Shown: positions 1 to 11,933 of the stretch, in pieces | Layout: each line of letters opens with the position of its first letter | Numbering within the stretch: the stretch's first letter is position 1 | Assembly (NCBI GenBank): GCA_028551475.1 | Contig: CM052361.1 | Location: forward strand, 3,913,501-3,977,500 | Origin: Casuarina equisetifolia | Lineage: Eukaryota; Streptophyta; Magnoliopsida; Fagales; Casuarinaceae | Direction: 5' to 3' | Length of the DNA stretch: 64,000 bases | Notes under the pieces: generated by a model | What the model was told of the DNA's origin: nothing | The model's input: the letters and a program-made list of their open reading frames with translations, nothing else | Database searches by the model: none | Translations under genes and position numbers: made by a program

Positions 1-2802
1 TACTTATTGGAGCAAGAACAATTACCTCTTGTTTGTGGCAGTACTGGTGGAAGAAGGTGGTATTGGTCTTATCAGAGTGATTGATGCTGGTAACTTCTGT
101 GTCGACATGAGAGCCCAAGCTAGTGTTACTTTCAGATTGCTGAGAAATGGTGTCTCCTTGGTGACTGGACTGGCTTGATTGATCGTTGCCTTGCTGCAAA
201 CTGGGAGATTTAAGTCTGAGTTTTCTACGTGGGGAGTTTGACCCCATTGATTGTCTCGTACTTTGGCTAGTGGTCTTGCTTGAATCTGAAGACAAGATGT
301 TGTGAGGTGACTGCTGTTGCAGCCTGAGATTCCTCTGTTGCATTCGTGGGCTAACAGGAAGTGAGCTGGGGTTCCTTTCTCTTATAATGTGTCCAGGCAC
401 CTTCAAGGCAGGTGTTGATTTTGAAGTCCTTAATTGTATTTTCTTATCTGTGGAGCAAGAAAATGGACTGATGTGGTCTTTCGGATTATTGCTTCGTCGA
501 ATGAGATCTTTAGCTGTTTGCGAGTCAACCTTTCTCCTATAAACAGAGTCACCCTGCCTGCAGAGACCTGACGTACTTTCAGTTGAAATTTTGATGGAAG
601 CATGATCATATGTTCTTCTGACAAGGTCAACTGGTTTCATGGTTGCTACTGGAGATCGGTAACCCTTTGAAGAATATGACTCCTTGATCGTCGAAGAAAT
701 TGTGTCCCTACTTTGTAGCTTCCTTGGGCTTGCTAAATTCGAGGTTTGATTAGAACTACTGCTGTTGGTTGTTTCAGCCTCAAGACTTGAGGCCTGCTCT
801 CTTTTGGTATTTAATGCTTCTTTCTTCTTCTGCATTGCCTCAAGTATCTGTTTTAGAGCTCTGAGATCGTTTCCAGACTTTGTGAACTCAAGTTCGGCCA
901 ACCTTTTCTCCATTTCACCGTAAACAGATAAGGAAAATTGACGGGCTTTTGTGGTGCCTTCCTCATTCTTGAAAGCCGTTTGTTGAGAACCTCTGCCCCC
1001 ATCTGGTTGCCTCCATGGAGTTGCCTCTGTCTGGAACGCCGAAGCTGCAGTGGGTCTCACCAATGATTTGGCATTCTTTAACCTGGCTGAATTTGTGCCC
1101 TGATGTGAATTCCTGGGGGACCCAGGAATCTGATTTTGCATGTTTTCATCGGCTCTTGATGATTTCGACCTGGGGTCGGATTTACCTGCGTGGTAGCCGC
1201 TGACAACTCCCGATGAGCTCTCACTTGTGGACGTTGACTGTGGTAAAGCTTCCAATCCCATCAACTTTGCTACAATATTGGATGCTCTTCGGGAACTCGG
1301 TGGTTCTTGCTCCTCGCAAACCATCCTGCCGGAGTTCCCAACAAAATTTGATCTTTTTTCAGAGTTAGAACCCCTTGACGAGACCACCCTGCTGTCCAGT
1401 GACAACCTTGGGAGTTCTTTGATCCTCATTGTGGACTTGCAGGTATCTTGTGATATCCTTCCATCACAAGAGAACCGGGGAGCATCCCTGAGAGATGAAT
1501 ACGTGAGACCATCTCTCTCTTCCTGGTAACTCCTAGATCCTCGCCGGGGTTTAGCAGCAATGCGAAATGAATCGTCGACAGAAGAAGTTCTGTGCTTGAC
1601 TTGTTGGGGCGGGTGCAAGGGCCTTGGAGAATCTATGTACACCAAGGCACCACCCGCAGCTCCCCTTTTATCACCAGTTTTCACTGATAATGCAGGGGCT
1701 CTGGCGTAGATGGAGTCTTTAACTGCGTGCCTGGTGTCAGGGGATCGCTGGCCTAACTGAGAAGGACCATTTGGTTTTTTCATCAGTTGATTAGCCATGG
1801 ACCGCTCAGATTGAGCTGCTTTGTTGTACTCCATTGGAGAGAAACCAGATGAACAAGAGGTAGACGAAAAGGAAGTTCTTTTCGCTGATTCTGTCGAAAC
1901 TTTCTCCTCTGTAAACTTCCGATATTTGTCCTGCAATTACAAGGGAAATTTCTTTCAAATGCTTGTTCTACAAACAAAAGTTGTAGTGATTTTAGATTCT
2001 CACCGTTGTTCTCTCCGATGGGGTATCCAGCTGCATCGCCGGCTGCATTGCTTGCTTGCCATTATGACCTGTTGCAACAACCGACTGTTAAAAGCGGTGA
2101 AATAATTAATAAGATGGTTGAAAGGGTTTAACATGGTTCATCTTGCAAAGTCGGAACAGTTGGAGCTCAAGGACCAAGGAGGTCCCAACATCCCCCCTTC
2201 ACCTCAAGTTGCTGAAGTGTTTATGTTTCAGTACTTTTTGAGGCTTTGATATCAACAACCCAGAAAAAGGGGAAAAAAGAGGTGCTAATTTTTACCAATG
2301 ACAGGATTAGATGTACTCTTGTTGCTAAAATTATTGCAAGAAAATGGTTGACAGGAAGACATTAGAGGTGACGGTGCAGAGAAAATTAAACATTAGAGGT
2401 GAACATTCAATGCCTGTGCACAGGAAAGAGAGAGAGGAGTACGAATTGATAACAACTCATACATACGTTTCGTTTTCCCAGAAAACGTGATAAAATATCG
2501 TCTCTGAAAAACATAATGAAGTCTCTCGGAAACTCGAATCTTGAGAACCAAACAAACTGTGATCCTTACTTTCCAAGAAAGCAGAGACACTTGAGATTAA
2601 CATTACTGGAACAGTTATCGGTAATAGTACACCAACGTAGAGGAATACCTTGGGGAAGTTTCTTCTGGCTGTGGCTGTCTATGCGTCGGGCGCTGAGCAA
2701 ATGGCGGCGGTCAAGGAGCTGGAAAATGCCATTCATGCACCCAATCTGCTTCTGCAGGTCCTGATTTTCGTCCGTTAACGAATGCCAAATCTTTGCAGAC
2801 AT
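1..2802 (-). CDS. LNG1-like: LONGIFOLIA/TRM1-2-like protein, 5' part (gene runs off left edge)
   Basis: Proteins of this family (TON1-recruiting motif, TRM1/TRM2) bind cortical microtubules and promote longitudinal cell elongation. Exons on the minus strand are 2649-2802, 2004-2068 and 1-1930, the last still open at the window edge. Phases fit (154+65 nt = 73 codons) and 716 residues are visible; family members are about 1,000 residues, so the C-terminal part lies outside. The start at 2802 gives MSAKIWHSLTDENQDLQKQI, the family N-terminus. An in-frame codon at 2895 would add 31 residues with no family match. The N-terminal motif KQIGCMNGIFQLLDRRH (residues 18-34) and a VAKLMGLE motif near residue 292 are diagnostic. 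The rest is Ser/Arg/Lys-rich and low in complexity, as expected for the family. Splice sites and conserved motifs are seen; function is inferred from the family. Confidence 0.9.
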
Positions 2803-3600
2803 GCTTCGGAGGCAACAAGCGTTCGCCTGCTCAGCTTCCCTTGATGTCCCTTCTCCAAAGATGAAATTGTGGAATATTGGGTTGCAGAATCTCAAGGCAT
2901 TCAGACCATGTAAGAGAACTGAATCTGCAGGAAAGGTGCAGTGGTTTTCCTTATTGGAGTTCCATAGAATTTTCTGAACGACAGAAATGGTGGAACAAAC
3001 AGAGTAAAAGAGACGAAGAAAAACTCAGAACCTCAAGATATTATCCCTGTCCATGAGTAGAAAAAAAAAAAAGAACTTTTCAATGGGGTTTAAAAGAAGA
3101 ATACAGCCAATATCTTCTGCAGAACCATAAGCAACAAAGAAGAAACGGTAGCAAGACAAACGCAGGTTATCACTTGCCCCACCTTTAACGGGCTAACAAG
3201 GCATGTCTGCGGCGGAAGTTCTGCAAACCAAGAAGTATTAATGTCCTTTGCGTTTCCTCCTAAAACAAGACAATACTTTGTCTTCTTGCTCTCTCGAAAA
3301 AGGAAGACAGAGCCTACAGCAACATTGGGCTATGGATGTATTATATGAAGGCAATGCTGAAATCCGCTTAGGAAGAATGAGAAGCTGTGACGATCTTCTT
3401 TATCATATTGCGTAAGAGAGACACACACAGAAGAGAAAGAAAAAGAGAGAGGGGAATATGGAATTTCTGGGTCAAATCTTGGAGGAAGAGCTAGAGAATA
3501 CTAAAATGCAGAGGAAGATAGAGAGAGAGGAGAGATGTCAATTTGTTGATCAGATCCAGACTGGTAATTTTCTCCCACTTCCATGTGGATGAAATAATGG
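2803..3600 (-). promoter_or_regulatory. Probable leader and promoter-proximal region of the LONGIFOLIA-like gene
   Basis: This stretch lies directly upstream of the LONGIFOLIA-like start. On the minus strand it is rich in CT runs, notably around 3410-3530, a composition common in plant 5' leaders. No convincing coding exon was found. No transcription start or TATA box could be fixed, and a leader intron is possible. Confidence 0.3.
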
Positions 3601-4349
3601 GGTTCTCTGGAGCCCGGGGCCTCTACGTGAGCATGTGGAAGGTGTCAGAAAGTGGAAGATATATTTTAGTGGATCCATGCACTGGAAAGCATGCAGCGTT
3701 TAAAGCCTAATCCCACCATCCCTTTTCCCATTTTGCCAATACCATCATTGGGATGCTCTCTTCCCCAAAAATGGATGTTTAGATTAGACTGGACGTATGA
3801 AGTGATTATTCATTCTCTGCATATGAAATCGTTGTTCACACGACTCTACATGTGAAGTGATTGCTCATACAATGGGCGCTACATAATAGAGTCTACATAT
3901 ATGGTCCTTGTATTCATATAATTGACAGTTCATGCAAGTCATTAATGATTGCTCATTTGCATGTCAGAACAATGCATATGGTTTAGAAGCTGGAGGTTCA
4001 TCTTCTTTTTCTCCATCTTCGACCATTTGTACGTGTAGTCCACATCGGTTCTCCTTTTCTCATTTCCGTGAAGGCCTTCCTGTTTTTCCTTTCTGAGACA
4101 GGCTCCGGCAATGATGTCCTTCTTGTTTGAATGGAGTTCTTCATTGATAAGTAGGGTACTTGATTACTTGTGACTTAAGTGTGTACATCTAAGCATAAGT
4201 ACAGCTAATCAACGTTGACATATTTGTACATCAAGCCACTAGAAAGAGCTTAAGCCTCCATGTATACCTTGGGGTTTTTTAATTTTTTTTTTCTTTATGT
4301 TAAGTAAAAGGGCTTTGGGGTCTGAGATGTCAAACCAATTAGTAGAATT

Positions 4350-4372
4350 TATATATATATATATATATATAT
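4350..4372. repeat. (AT)n microsatellite
   Basis: Uninterrupted alternating A/T run of about 23 bases, likely length-variable between individuals. Confidence 0.95.
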
Positions 4373-4866
4373 TCTCTTTTTGGTAGACAAGGTGGGGAAT
4401 TTTGGTGACTCTTGGTCCTCGACTGCCAATGATCTTGATAGGGTTTCCATATTTTCGTAGAAGGAAAGTGAATAAAGTTTGAATTATAGTTTGTGGCGGA
4501 AAATGGCATGCCCTAAAAAGTTTACTCTTTCATTTTTATAGCATAGGACCCATATGTCACGTAAGGTCTATCTTTGGCATGCAATAAAATATATATGGGG
4601 AAAAACACAGAGAAAGAAATTAAACTAGTGTTGCATATTTAGTGAATAATCAATTCATTGTACGGCGGTGATTTTGTTTCTCATGAAACTTTCAACGAGT
4701 GGCAGCAAAAAAAAAATTGGCTTGGCGAAATCAGTGGGAATAAATGACAAACAGATGGAATTTTCAGAAGAACAGAATATCTTAGATAGCGTATTGAACA
4801 GCAAATTGCATGGATGTCCACAATTTTTTTTACCCAATGATTAACAATTTTCAAGGAACATATATA

Positions 4867-4888
4867 CTCTCTCTCTCTCTCTCTCTCT
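4867..4888. repeat. (CT)n microsatellite
   Basis: Eleven CT units in a row in the spacer. No gene start is near enough to make it a leader element. Confidence 0.95.
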
Positions 4889-6651
4889 TTCTCGTGATTT
4901 GAACAAAATATGCCAATCTATGGGCTAATTCTTGGGGTTTTGTCCTAATCTTGCTAGAATGATTGTAATGTACTTGATTCCCTACATCAAGAAACATATG
5001 CTATAATTGAACGTTTATGCTACATTCTAGCACCAGTTTGCTCTCGGATTCTCTCGCTAGATTTGCATTATTGAGTTATGAAACTAGGGTTGTTCTAGAT
5101 AGGCAAATCAGAAGTATTATCAAACCCACCTACATTAGCTCGACACATTTCTCCTGACGGTGCTTCCAACTTCCATTGTTAAAGCTGAATATTTTATCTT
5201 TGCATGATGTTAACCATGTGAGAGAGAGAGAGAGATGAAAGGTACATGAAACCTTTCTGCAGTTTCTGTTGTTGAATCATTACCATCATCTCAGCTAACC
5301 ATGTGTTCATAGATACCAAGAAAGAGAGAGAAGAAAAGTACATAAAACCTTCTTTTAGTTTCCATTGTTAGATCATTAGCCCCACATACCCGCTAAACAT
5401 GTATTTATAGATATCTAGAGAAAGAGATGTAGTTAACGTAACGACCATTGAGTGTTCATTTTCATAGATTATGTCTTGTTTCCTTTTCTTTTTAGGTTAT
5501 TATTTTGCCATCTGGTAAACTTTTCTTGGGTAAGGCATAAAGAAAGAACGAAAAACCAAACTTCGCAGATGGCTTTTCTGCTTTATGTTCGTACATAGCA
5601 GCGTGAGGGTGTTTCTTAACGTCATCACCATTATTAATTCCTTGTTTGTTTGCTTCTGAATTCTTAAACAACACATCATAAAGCTCATAAATCCACCTCT
5701 TTCTTTCAAATCTGTCAATAGTGCTGTCACGTGCTTTGCCTCCCGAACACGATTTTGGCTATCATTTTGCTTTGTCGGAAACGAAAGGGATCAAAAAGAA
5801 AGAGCCTGTAGTATCTCTATCTTTCTGTTTGGCAACCAGGAAAAAGAAGCAGTACAGAAGAATCTTCTGTGACGCATAATTTTCTTGCATGGTAAAACCA
5901 GGCAAATTGTTTGGAGCATTTACCTACTTGGTACTTCTCATTTAGTGATAATTAATGGATTCACATTTTCACGTACGTATTGGTTCTTGGAAAGACATTG
6001 TTGTACGAGTAGAAAGAGGTGAAAAGGGAGAGAAAGTAGGAGGTGATGGCGATGGAAATGCTGGAAATATAATTAGATTACAGAAGGGATGCGTAACCAC
6101 GTGGAAAAAGCGAAGATATCACATGAGGGATGCCTTAACTGCGTAGTGCACCAAGCAAGCCATTCCCGTGATACTAAACTAGGTTCCAAGAAGCATTACC
6201 ACATGATGTCCCCCACTCATCACCCACCCCCAGCTCACCATGTGAACCACGGCTTTAATAAATGGTTTTTCAAGTTAACAAGAAAGATACAGAAGGTTGC
6301 TCGAATCGATTAAACAATCATGGTCAGAGAGAGAGATTCAAAAGAAAGCCAATGTGAGGTTCCTATCTGCACTTCGAACATTTTCCATAAAGGACCCAAG
6401 CTTGTGTGCCCATTAAACAAGGGATAGTTCGCGTCCTTGAAGCTTTATTCAATGTTGGGCAAGTCAAGATTCCATCTTATCTTTTTTTCACATGAAATGC
6501 CTTGAGAGCTGCTTGGGGTTTAAGAAAACCAATAGCTGAAGATGAACAGTCTTTCTTTCTAAATTTCCGCGCACAAAAGTGGACGGCATGGCATCTATTT
6601 TGGTCTTGAAAACCAAAGGAAGAAGATGGCGACTGGCTGATCAGTATGGAC

Positions 6652-7192
6652 AATTGAAGAAAACAAGAATTGAAAAATTTCTTGTTTTTCTCAGAAATAC
6701 CACAAGAACAAAATAACGTAATATGTCGGAAGTAGTGAATTTGATTTCGATGCCATAAAACTGTACAAAGGATTCTAATTTATAGAGATACAAACAAAAG
6801 GAAAGAGCAAACATTAAGTAATTAGATTCAAGTTACATATCTGTGAAATGAATTCGGATTGAAGGAGATCTTGGACGATTTTGGGATTTTTCCCAAATTC
6901 GATATTGCCGTGATTGGTGTCTTGATCTGATTTCCTAATCTTGCATTGTGGTGATGATCGATTGTCTCTGGGCTTGAAAAGGAAACTTTTCCGGTGACTG
7001 AATTCCGGCCAGATGCATTTGGAGCGTCTCGAAGTTTTCGGTGAGGGAGACGGCGCTGCGCTGAAGAATTGCGATGGTTGCAATGTTCGTGATGCAGGGC
7101 TGACGTGGTTAGTGCAGCCACGTGTTGTATCTTGGCAGCGATAGGTGCTGTTGTGGCCATGTGTACATGGCACGGTAATATGGGTTTTAATA
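6652..7192 (-). repeat. Copia A 3' LTR
   Basis: 541-bp direct repeat, the 3' copy because the element lies on the minus strand. It is bounded on the inside by the polypurine tract and on the outside by TGGAC. It looks identical to 11388-11928. Confidence 0.95.
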
Positions 7193-10100
7193 CCCCCCCG
7201 CAAGCAGATGGGTCACAATGAACCGTCAGCTTGGTTTGGAGAGTAGCAAAACGTGATGTAGAAAGACCTTTTGTAAAAATATCAGCAGGTTGATCCACTG
7301 AAGAAATAAATTGGACATGTAATTGACGATTTTTGATACGGTCGCGGATAAAATGAAAATCAATTTCCACATGTTTAGTGCGAGCATGAAAAACAGGGTT
7401 AGTGGAAAGATATAAAGCCGATAAGTTATCACACCATAAGGTGGGAGATGTAGGTAAAGTTTGGCCAAAATCACGAAGAAGAGCCTCAATCCAAATGAGC
7501 TCGGCAGCAGTATCGGCAAGACTTTTGAATTCGGCTTCAGTGCTTGATCGAGCAACTGTTTTCTGTTTGCGAGAACACCAAGATATAAGATTTGAACCTA
7601 AATAAATACAAAATCCACCAGTAGATTTTCTATCATCACAATCGCCAGCCCAGCCGGCATCTGAATAAGCATGTAGTTGAGTGGTAGTTGATTTTGTAAT
7701 ATGTATGCCATAACGAGTGGTGTCTGTAAGAAAACGGAGAATGCGTTTAACGAAGGTCCAATGAGTGGTCGTAGGAGCATGCATGTATTGACATGCAGTA
7801 TTGACAGCATAAGCAATGTCTGGACGTGTGAGTGTAAGATATTGAAGAGCACCGACTATACTACGATAGTGAGTAGGGTCAGTAAAGGGTTCCCCATCAT
7901 TAATAGATGGGGGAGAACCAGTGGTGCAGGGAGTAGATGTAGCACGGGCGTTTTCCATGCTTGCTCGTTGAAGAATATCTTGAGCAAATTTGGCTTGGTG
8001 AAGAAGGAGACCATTTTTGGTTGGTAAAGCTTCAATGCCAAGAAAATAGTGAAGATCACCTAGATCTTTGATATCGAATTCCCGTTGAAGTTGCTCCAAA
8101 ATATGATGGAGAGGAGCTTCGGGACTGCCAGTAAATAATATATCGTCAACGTAGACTAGAATAAAGACATTATAGGTGGCAGTATGAAGAAAAAATAAGG
8201 AAGAGTCGGCTTGAGAAAGAGAAAAACCAATTTTTAATAAAAATTGAGTAAGGCGTTGATTCCACGCACGTGGAGCCTGTTTTAAGCCATAGAGGGAGCG
8301 CTTTAAGCGACAAACATAATGAGGATGATGAGGGTCTTTAAAGCCCTGTGGTTGAGTCATAAAGACTTGTTCATCGAGATGACCATGTAAGAATGCATTC
8401 TTAACGTCAAGTTGACGAATGTTCCACCCGTTGCTAAAGGCAATTGAGAGAAAAGTTCGAATAGTAACGGGTTTGGCAACTGGACTAAACGTTTCAGTAT
8501 AGTCGATTCCTGGACGTTGATGAAAGCCTTTCGCTACTAAGCGAGCTTTGTAGCGTTCGAGGGTGCCATCCGAGCGAAGTTTAATTTTATAGACCCATTT
8601 GCAACCAATGGGAATAATCTTCGCAGGAGGTGGTACGAGTTCCCATGTGTGATTCTTAATTAAGGCAGTATATTCTTCTGCCATTGCTTTACGCCATTCA
8701 GGAGAGGAAGAAGCCTCTGTAAAGCATGAGGGTTCCTTAGGAACCTTTGTGGTGGCTGTTAAGGCATAGGTATGTTGCCTAGTTAAGGTCCTCCTAGTAA
8801 TAGTCCCACCTTTTAACCGAGTGGTCATAGGGTGTGTTGTGATAGGAGGAGAGGGAAATGGTAGGGAGGATGTGACCGGAAGAGAAATAGGGTCAGGAGA
8901 GAGAGAATTAGAGGAGGCCGTAGAGAGTGATGTAGGAGGTTCTATGCGTGGAACCTGTGGCCTAGATTGATTGGGTAATGATATTTGTAGTGGGATATAT
9001 GAGGCACTTGAGGGGTGCCTGGATGCAAGAGAGTTCTTGAATGGAAATTGAGATTCATCAAAAGTTGCATCGGCTACAATGAAATATTTATTTGTTTGAA
9101 GACATAGGCATCGATATCCTTTGTAGCCTGGGGGATAACCCATAAAGACACATGGGCGAGATCGGGGTTGTAATTTATTTTTATTATAGGGTCGTAAATA
9201 AGGATAAACGAGACACCCAAAAACCCGTAAGTGAAGAATAGAAGGGGTTTGATGGAAAATTAAATCCCATGGAGATTGATTTTGAATGACAGGGCTAGGA
9301 AGCCTGTTAATGATATGGACCGCAGTTTCAAATGCAAGATCCCAATAACGAAGAGGAACATGGGCCTGATTAAGTAGAGAAAGGCCTGTTTCAACGATAT
9401 GTCTATGTTTACGCTCGGCGGATCCATTTTGAAATGGAGCGTAAGGACTAGATAAGCGTTGGGAAATGCCCAGGTTGGAGAGGAGATTTGTAAAATCTCG
9501 AGATGTGAACTCCGAGGCTCCATCACATTGTATTGATTTTATTTTGGAATTGCATTGATTTTCCACAAGTAAACGAAATTTCTCAAAAATTGATAAGAAT
9601 TGAGTCCGTGATTGAAAAGTATAGATCCACGTGAATTTGGAATAATCGTCAATAAATGCAATATAATATTTGTTTCCTGAATCGGATAATAATGGGGAAG
9701 GTCCCCAGATATCAAAGTGAATTAATTCAAGTGGTCCCCTTGAGATACTATGTGTTGGGGGATGTGGATGTTTCTTGCTTTTGCTAATTTGGCAAGCATC
9801 ACATAATTGACAAAAAGAGCCTTCAAGCTTTATTTTATTATTTTGGAGCACTTTGGATACAATAGGGAAAGAAGCATGCCCTAGACGTTGATGCCATTTT
9901 GCAGACATATTAATATTAAGTGCAGAGGGCCCGTGCACCATTTTATTGGGTTGAAGGCGGTAGAGTCCATGTCTAAGTGGACCTTGTAGTAGAGTCCAGC
10001 CCGTAGTGAGATGCTGAACCACACAAAAGTTAGGGTAAAAAATAAAGGCACAGTTATTATCCCTGGTAAATTGGGAGACCGAAAGTAAATTTTTTGAAAT

Positions 10101-11327
10101 TTTTGGAACAACTAAAACATTGGAAATATTTAAATTCATAGGGTTAGAAAAATTACCGGTGTGAGTTATAGGGAGGCCCATTCCATCACCTATGGTGACT
10201 TCATTTTCACCTTGGTAGGGCAGCAACTGATCGAGGCCCATGGGCTCGGGCGTCACATGATTGGTGGCCCCTGAATCGGGGTACCAATCCACTTCAGAGT
10301 GGGCCTCAGAAGTGGGAGCAGAAGGGGCCCCATAGGACCCGTTTGGCACGGATTGGGCCAGACTAAGGGCCTGGTGAGTCGGGCCAGCATTCTGGTTAGG
10401 CTGGGTGTAGCGGGCCCGACAGGTGGTGGCCCAGTGTCCAGTGCGGCGGCATATCTGGCACCGTGGACGGCGGCGATTGTTGCCGTCAGTTTGGAAGCGG
10501 CCTCCAGCTGGTGGCGGGAATGAAGGAGCATCGTCGGTAGGAGCAGTGCGACGCTGGATCTGTGTGCGGGTGTGGGTCTGAACCACAACCCGAGGACGTG
10601 CCGGTGGATTTTGAGCCATGGAGAAGGCTACCGGCGAGGAGCGGGACTGCTCCGCCAGTTCCAACTGAGCCTCCTGGGTGAGAAGAAGACCCCGCAAGTC
10701 TTCTCTGGTGAGACCGGATGTCCTAGTGTGTACTGAAATGGCCGTGGCGAGAGGTGCGTAGGGGGCTCCAAGTCCTCTGAACAGGTGAGTGAGGTACTCA
10801 TTGTCTGAAATAACCTCACCCACACCAGCGAGTTCATCGACAAGGGAATTGATCTCCTGAAGAAACTCTGAGACTGATCGGTGTCCCTTGGTTATCGCCT
10901 GAAGCCGCAAGCGAAGGCTGGAAGCCCGAGCACTGCTCTGAGCGGCGAATTCTGCCGCGAGAGCCCTCCAAACGTCAGAAGAGGTCTCCTGTTTCGTCAA
11001 TTGACTGACGATGGCGTCAGAGCAGGTATTGAGTAGCAATCCGAGCGCCGTTTGATCTCGTTTTAGCCACTCGAGGTATTCAGGATTGGAAACCTGAATG
11101 ATGGATCCTTCATCGTCGGTGGTGGTGGTGAATTTCATGGGTTGGACAAGAGATCCGTCCACAAATGGCAGCAATTCGGTGGCTCGGAGATAAGGGAGAA
11201 TTCGTGCTTTCCACACCAAATAATTGGGGCCTTCGAGTTTGACAGAGGAGGTCGGAATGGTGATATTTCCGGATTGAACAGGGACAGTGGAATGGGTGGG
11301 AACGAAATCATTCTGTGTAGAGGCCAT
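6828..11327 (-). CDS. Copia A gag-pol polyprotein
   Basis: A single frame of 1,499 codons from the ATG at 11327 (first residues MASTQNDFVP). The same frame is open upstream into the 5' LTR but without an ATG. Seen in order: the gag region typical of plant copia elements (residues 1 to about 285); a CCHC zinc knuckle CQICRRTGHWATTC near 290; an aspartic protease with DSGATNH near 347; an integrase zinc-binding region with HQRLGH near 480, followed by the integrase core; reverse transcriptase with YVDDIL near 1060; and RNase H with the copia-typical CDDRKSTGG near 1230. The frame ends inside the 3' LTR, past the polypurine tract, so the last 120 or so residues are LTR-encoded and probably carry no function of their own. 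Confidence 0.95.
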   Translation of the reverse strand: MASTQNDFVPTHSTVPVQSGNITIPTSSVKLEGPNYLVWKARILPYLRATELLPFVDGSLVQPMKFTTTTDDEGSIIQVSNPEYLEWLKRDQTALGLLLNTCSDAIVSQLTKQETSSDVWRALAAEFAAQSSARASSLRLRLQAITKGHRSVSEFLQEINSLVDELAGVGEVISDNEYLTHLFRGLGAPYAPLATAISVHTRTSGLTREDLRGLLLTQEAQLELAEQSRSSPVAFSMAQNPPARPRVVVQTHTRTQIQRRTAPTDDAPSFPPPAGGRFQTDGNNRRRPRCQICRRTGHWATTCRARYTQPNQNAGPTHQALSLAQSVPNGSYGAPSAPTSEAHSEVDWYPDSGATNHVTPEPMGLDQLLPYQGENEVTIGDGMGLPITHTGNFSNPMNLNISNVLVVPKISKNLLSVSQFTRDNNCAFIFYPNFCVVQHLTTGWTLLQGPLRHGLYRLQPNKMVHGPSALNINMSAKWHQRLGHASFPIVSKVLQNNKIKLEGSFCQLCDACQISKSKKHPHPPTHSISRGPLELIHFDIWGPSPLLSDSGNKYYIAFIDDYSKFTWIYTFQSRTQFLSIFEKFRLLVENQCNSKIKSIQCDGASEFTSRDFTNLLSNLGISQRLSSPYAPFQNGSAERKHRHIVETGLSLLNQAHVPLRYWDLAFETAVHIINRLPSPVIQNQSPWDLIFHQTPSILHLRVFGCLVYPYLRPYNKNKLQPRSRPCVFMGYPPGYKGYRCLCLQTNKYFIVADATFDESQFPFKNSLASRHPSSASYIPLQISLPNQSRPQVPRIEPPTSLSTASSNSLSPDPISLPVTSSLPFPSPPITTHPMTTRLKGGTITRRTLTRQHTYALTATTKVPKEPSCFTEASSSPEWRKAMAEEYTALIKNHTWELVPPPAKIIPIGCKWVYKIKLRSDGTLERYKARLVAKGFHQRPGIDYTETFSPVAKPVTIRTFLSIAFSNGWNIRQLDVKNAFLHGHLDEQVFMTQPQGFKDPHHPHYVCRLKRSLYGLKQAPRAWNQRLTQFLLKIGFSLSQADSSLFFLHTATYNVFILVYVDDILFTGSPEAPLHHILEQLQREFDIKDLGDLHYFLGIEALPTKNGLLLHQAKFAQDILQRASMENARATSTPCTTGSPPSINDGEPFTDPTHYRSIVGALQYLTLTRPDIAYAVNTACQYMHAPTTTHWTFVKRILRFLTDTTRYGIHITKSTTTQLHAYSDAGWAGDCDDRKSTGGFCIYLGSNLISWCSRKQKTVARSSTEAEFKSLADTAAELIWIEALLRDFGQTLPTSPTLWCDNLSALYLSTNPVFHARTKHVEIDFHFIRDRIKNRQLHVQFISSVDQPADIFTKGLSTSRFATLQTKLTVHCDPSACGGVLKPILPCHVHMATTAPIAAKIQHVAALTTSALHHEHCNHRNSSAQRRLPHRKLRDAPNASGRNSVTGKVSFSSPETIDHHHNARLGNQIKTPITAISNLGKIPKSSKISFNPNSFHRYVT

Positions 11328-11387
11328 CGGAAAAAAAAAAAAGGAGTTAGGATCGATTTTGGCGGTGGCCGAATGCTCTGGATACCA

Positions 11388-11928
11388 AATTGAAGAAAAC
11401 AAGAATTGAAAAATTTCTTGTTTTTCTCAGAAATACCACAAGAACAAAATAACGTAATATGTCGGAAGTAGTGAATTTGATTTCGATGCCATAAAACTGT
11501 ACAAAGGATTCTAATTTATAGAGATACAAACAAAAGGAAAGAGCAAACATTAAGTAATTAGATTCAAGTTACATATCTGTGAAATGAATTCGGATTGAAG
11601 GAGATCTTGGACGATTTTGGGATTTTTCCCAAATTCGATATTGCCGTGATTGGTGTCTTGATCTGATTTCCTAATCTTGCATTGTGGTGATGATCGATTG
11701 TCTCTGGGCTTGAAAAGGAAACTTTTCCGGTGACTGAATTCCGGCCAGATGCATTTGGAGCGTCTCGAAGTTTTCGGTGAGGGAGACGGCGCTGCGCTGA
11801 AGAATTGCGATGGTTGCAATGTTCGTGATGCAGGGCTGACGTGGTTAGTGCAGCCACGTGTTGTATCTTGGCAGCGATAGGTGCTGTTGTGGCCATGTGT
11901 ACATGGCACGGTAATATGGGTTTTAATA
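11388..11928 (-). repeat. Copia A 5' LTR
   Basis: 541-bp direct repeat bounded by the primer-binding site at 11375-11387 and by TGGAC at 11929-11933. It should hold the element's promoter. Sequence looks identical to 6652-7192. Confidence 0.95.
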
Positions 11929-11933
11929 TGGAC

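Larger units (their letters stand above)
3601..6646. other. Intergenic spacer, no gene recognised
   Basis: AT-rich spacer between the LONGIFOLIA-like leader and copia A. Only short open frames occur (for example 5500-5730 on the minus strand and 5955-6313 on the plus strand), and none resembles a known protein. It contains simple repeats: an AT run at 4350-4372, a CT run at 4867-4888 and a GA run at 5220-5235. Confidence 0.6.
6652..11928 (-). mobile_element. Copia A: whole-looking, very young Ty1/copia LTR retrotransposon
   Basis: A 5,277-bp element on the minus strand, flanked by a 5-bp target duplication TGGAC (6647-6651 and 11929-11933). Both LTRs are 541 bp and looked identical when read side by side, which suggests a very recent insertion. 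On the coding strand the LTR starts TATTAAAAC and ends TTCAATT, so it lacks the usual TG...CA ends. A primer-binding site related to initiator Met-tRNA (TGGTATCCAGAGC, 11375-11387) directly follows the 5' LTR. A polypurine tract (seven G, 7193-7199 on the minus strand) precedes the 3' LTR. One long gag-pol frame has all expected domains in copia order (protease, integrase, RT, RNase H). No breaks were seen. The lineage looks RE1/Ale-like, but this is tentative. Confidence 0.95.

Noticed and set aside
11328-11402. Extension of the copia A polyprotein into the 5' LTR
   Set aside because: The frame is open, but its first codon at 11402 is TTG; the first ATG is at 11327.
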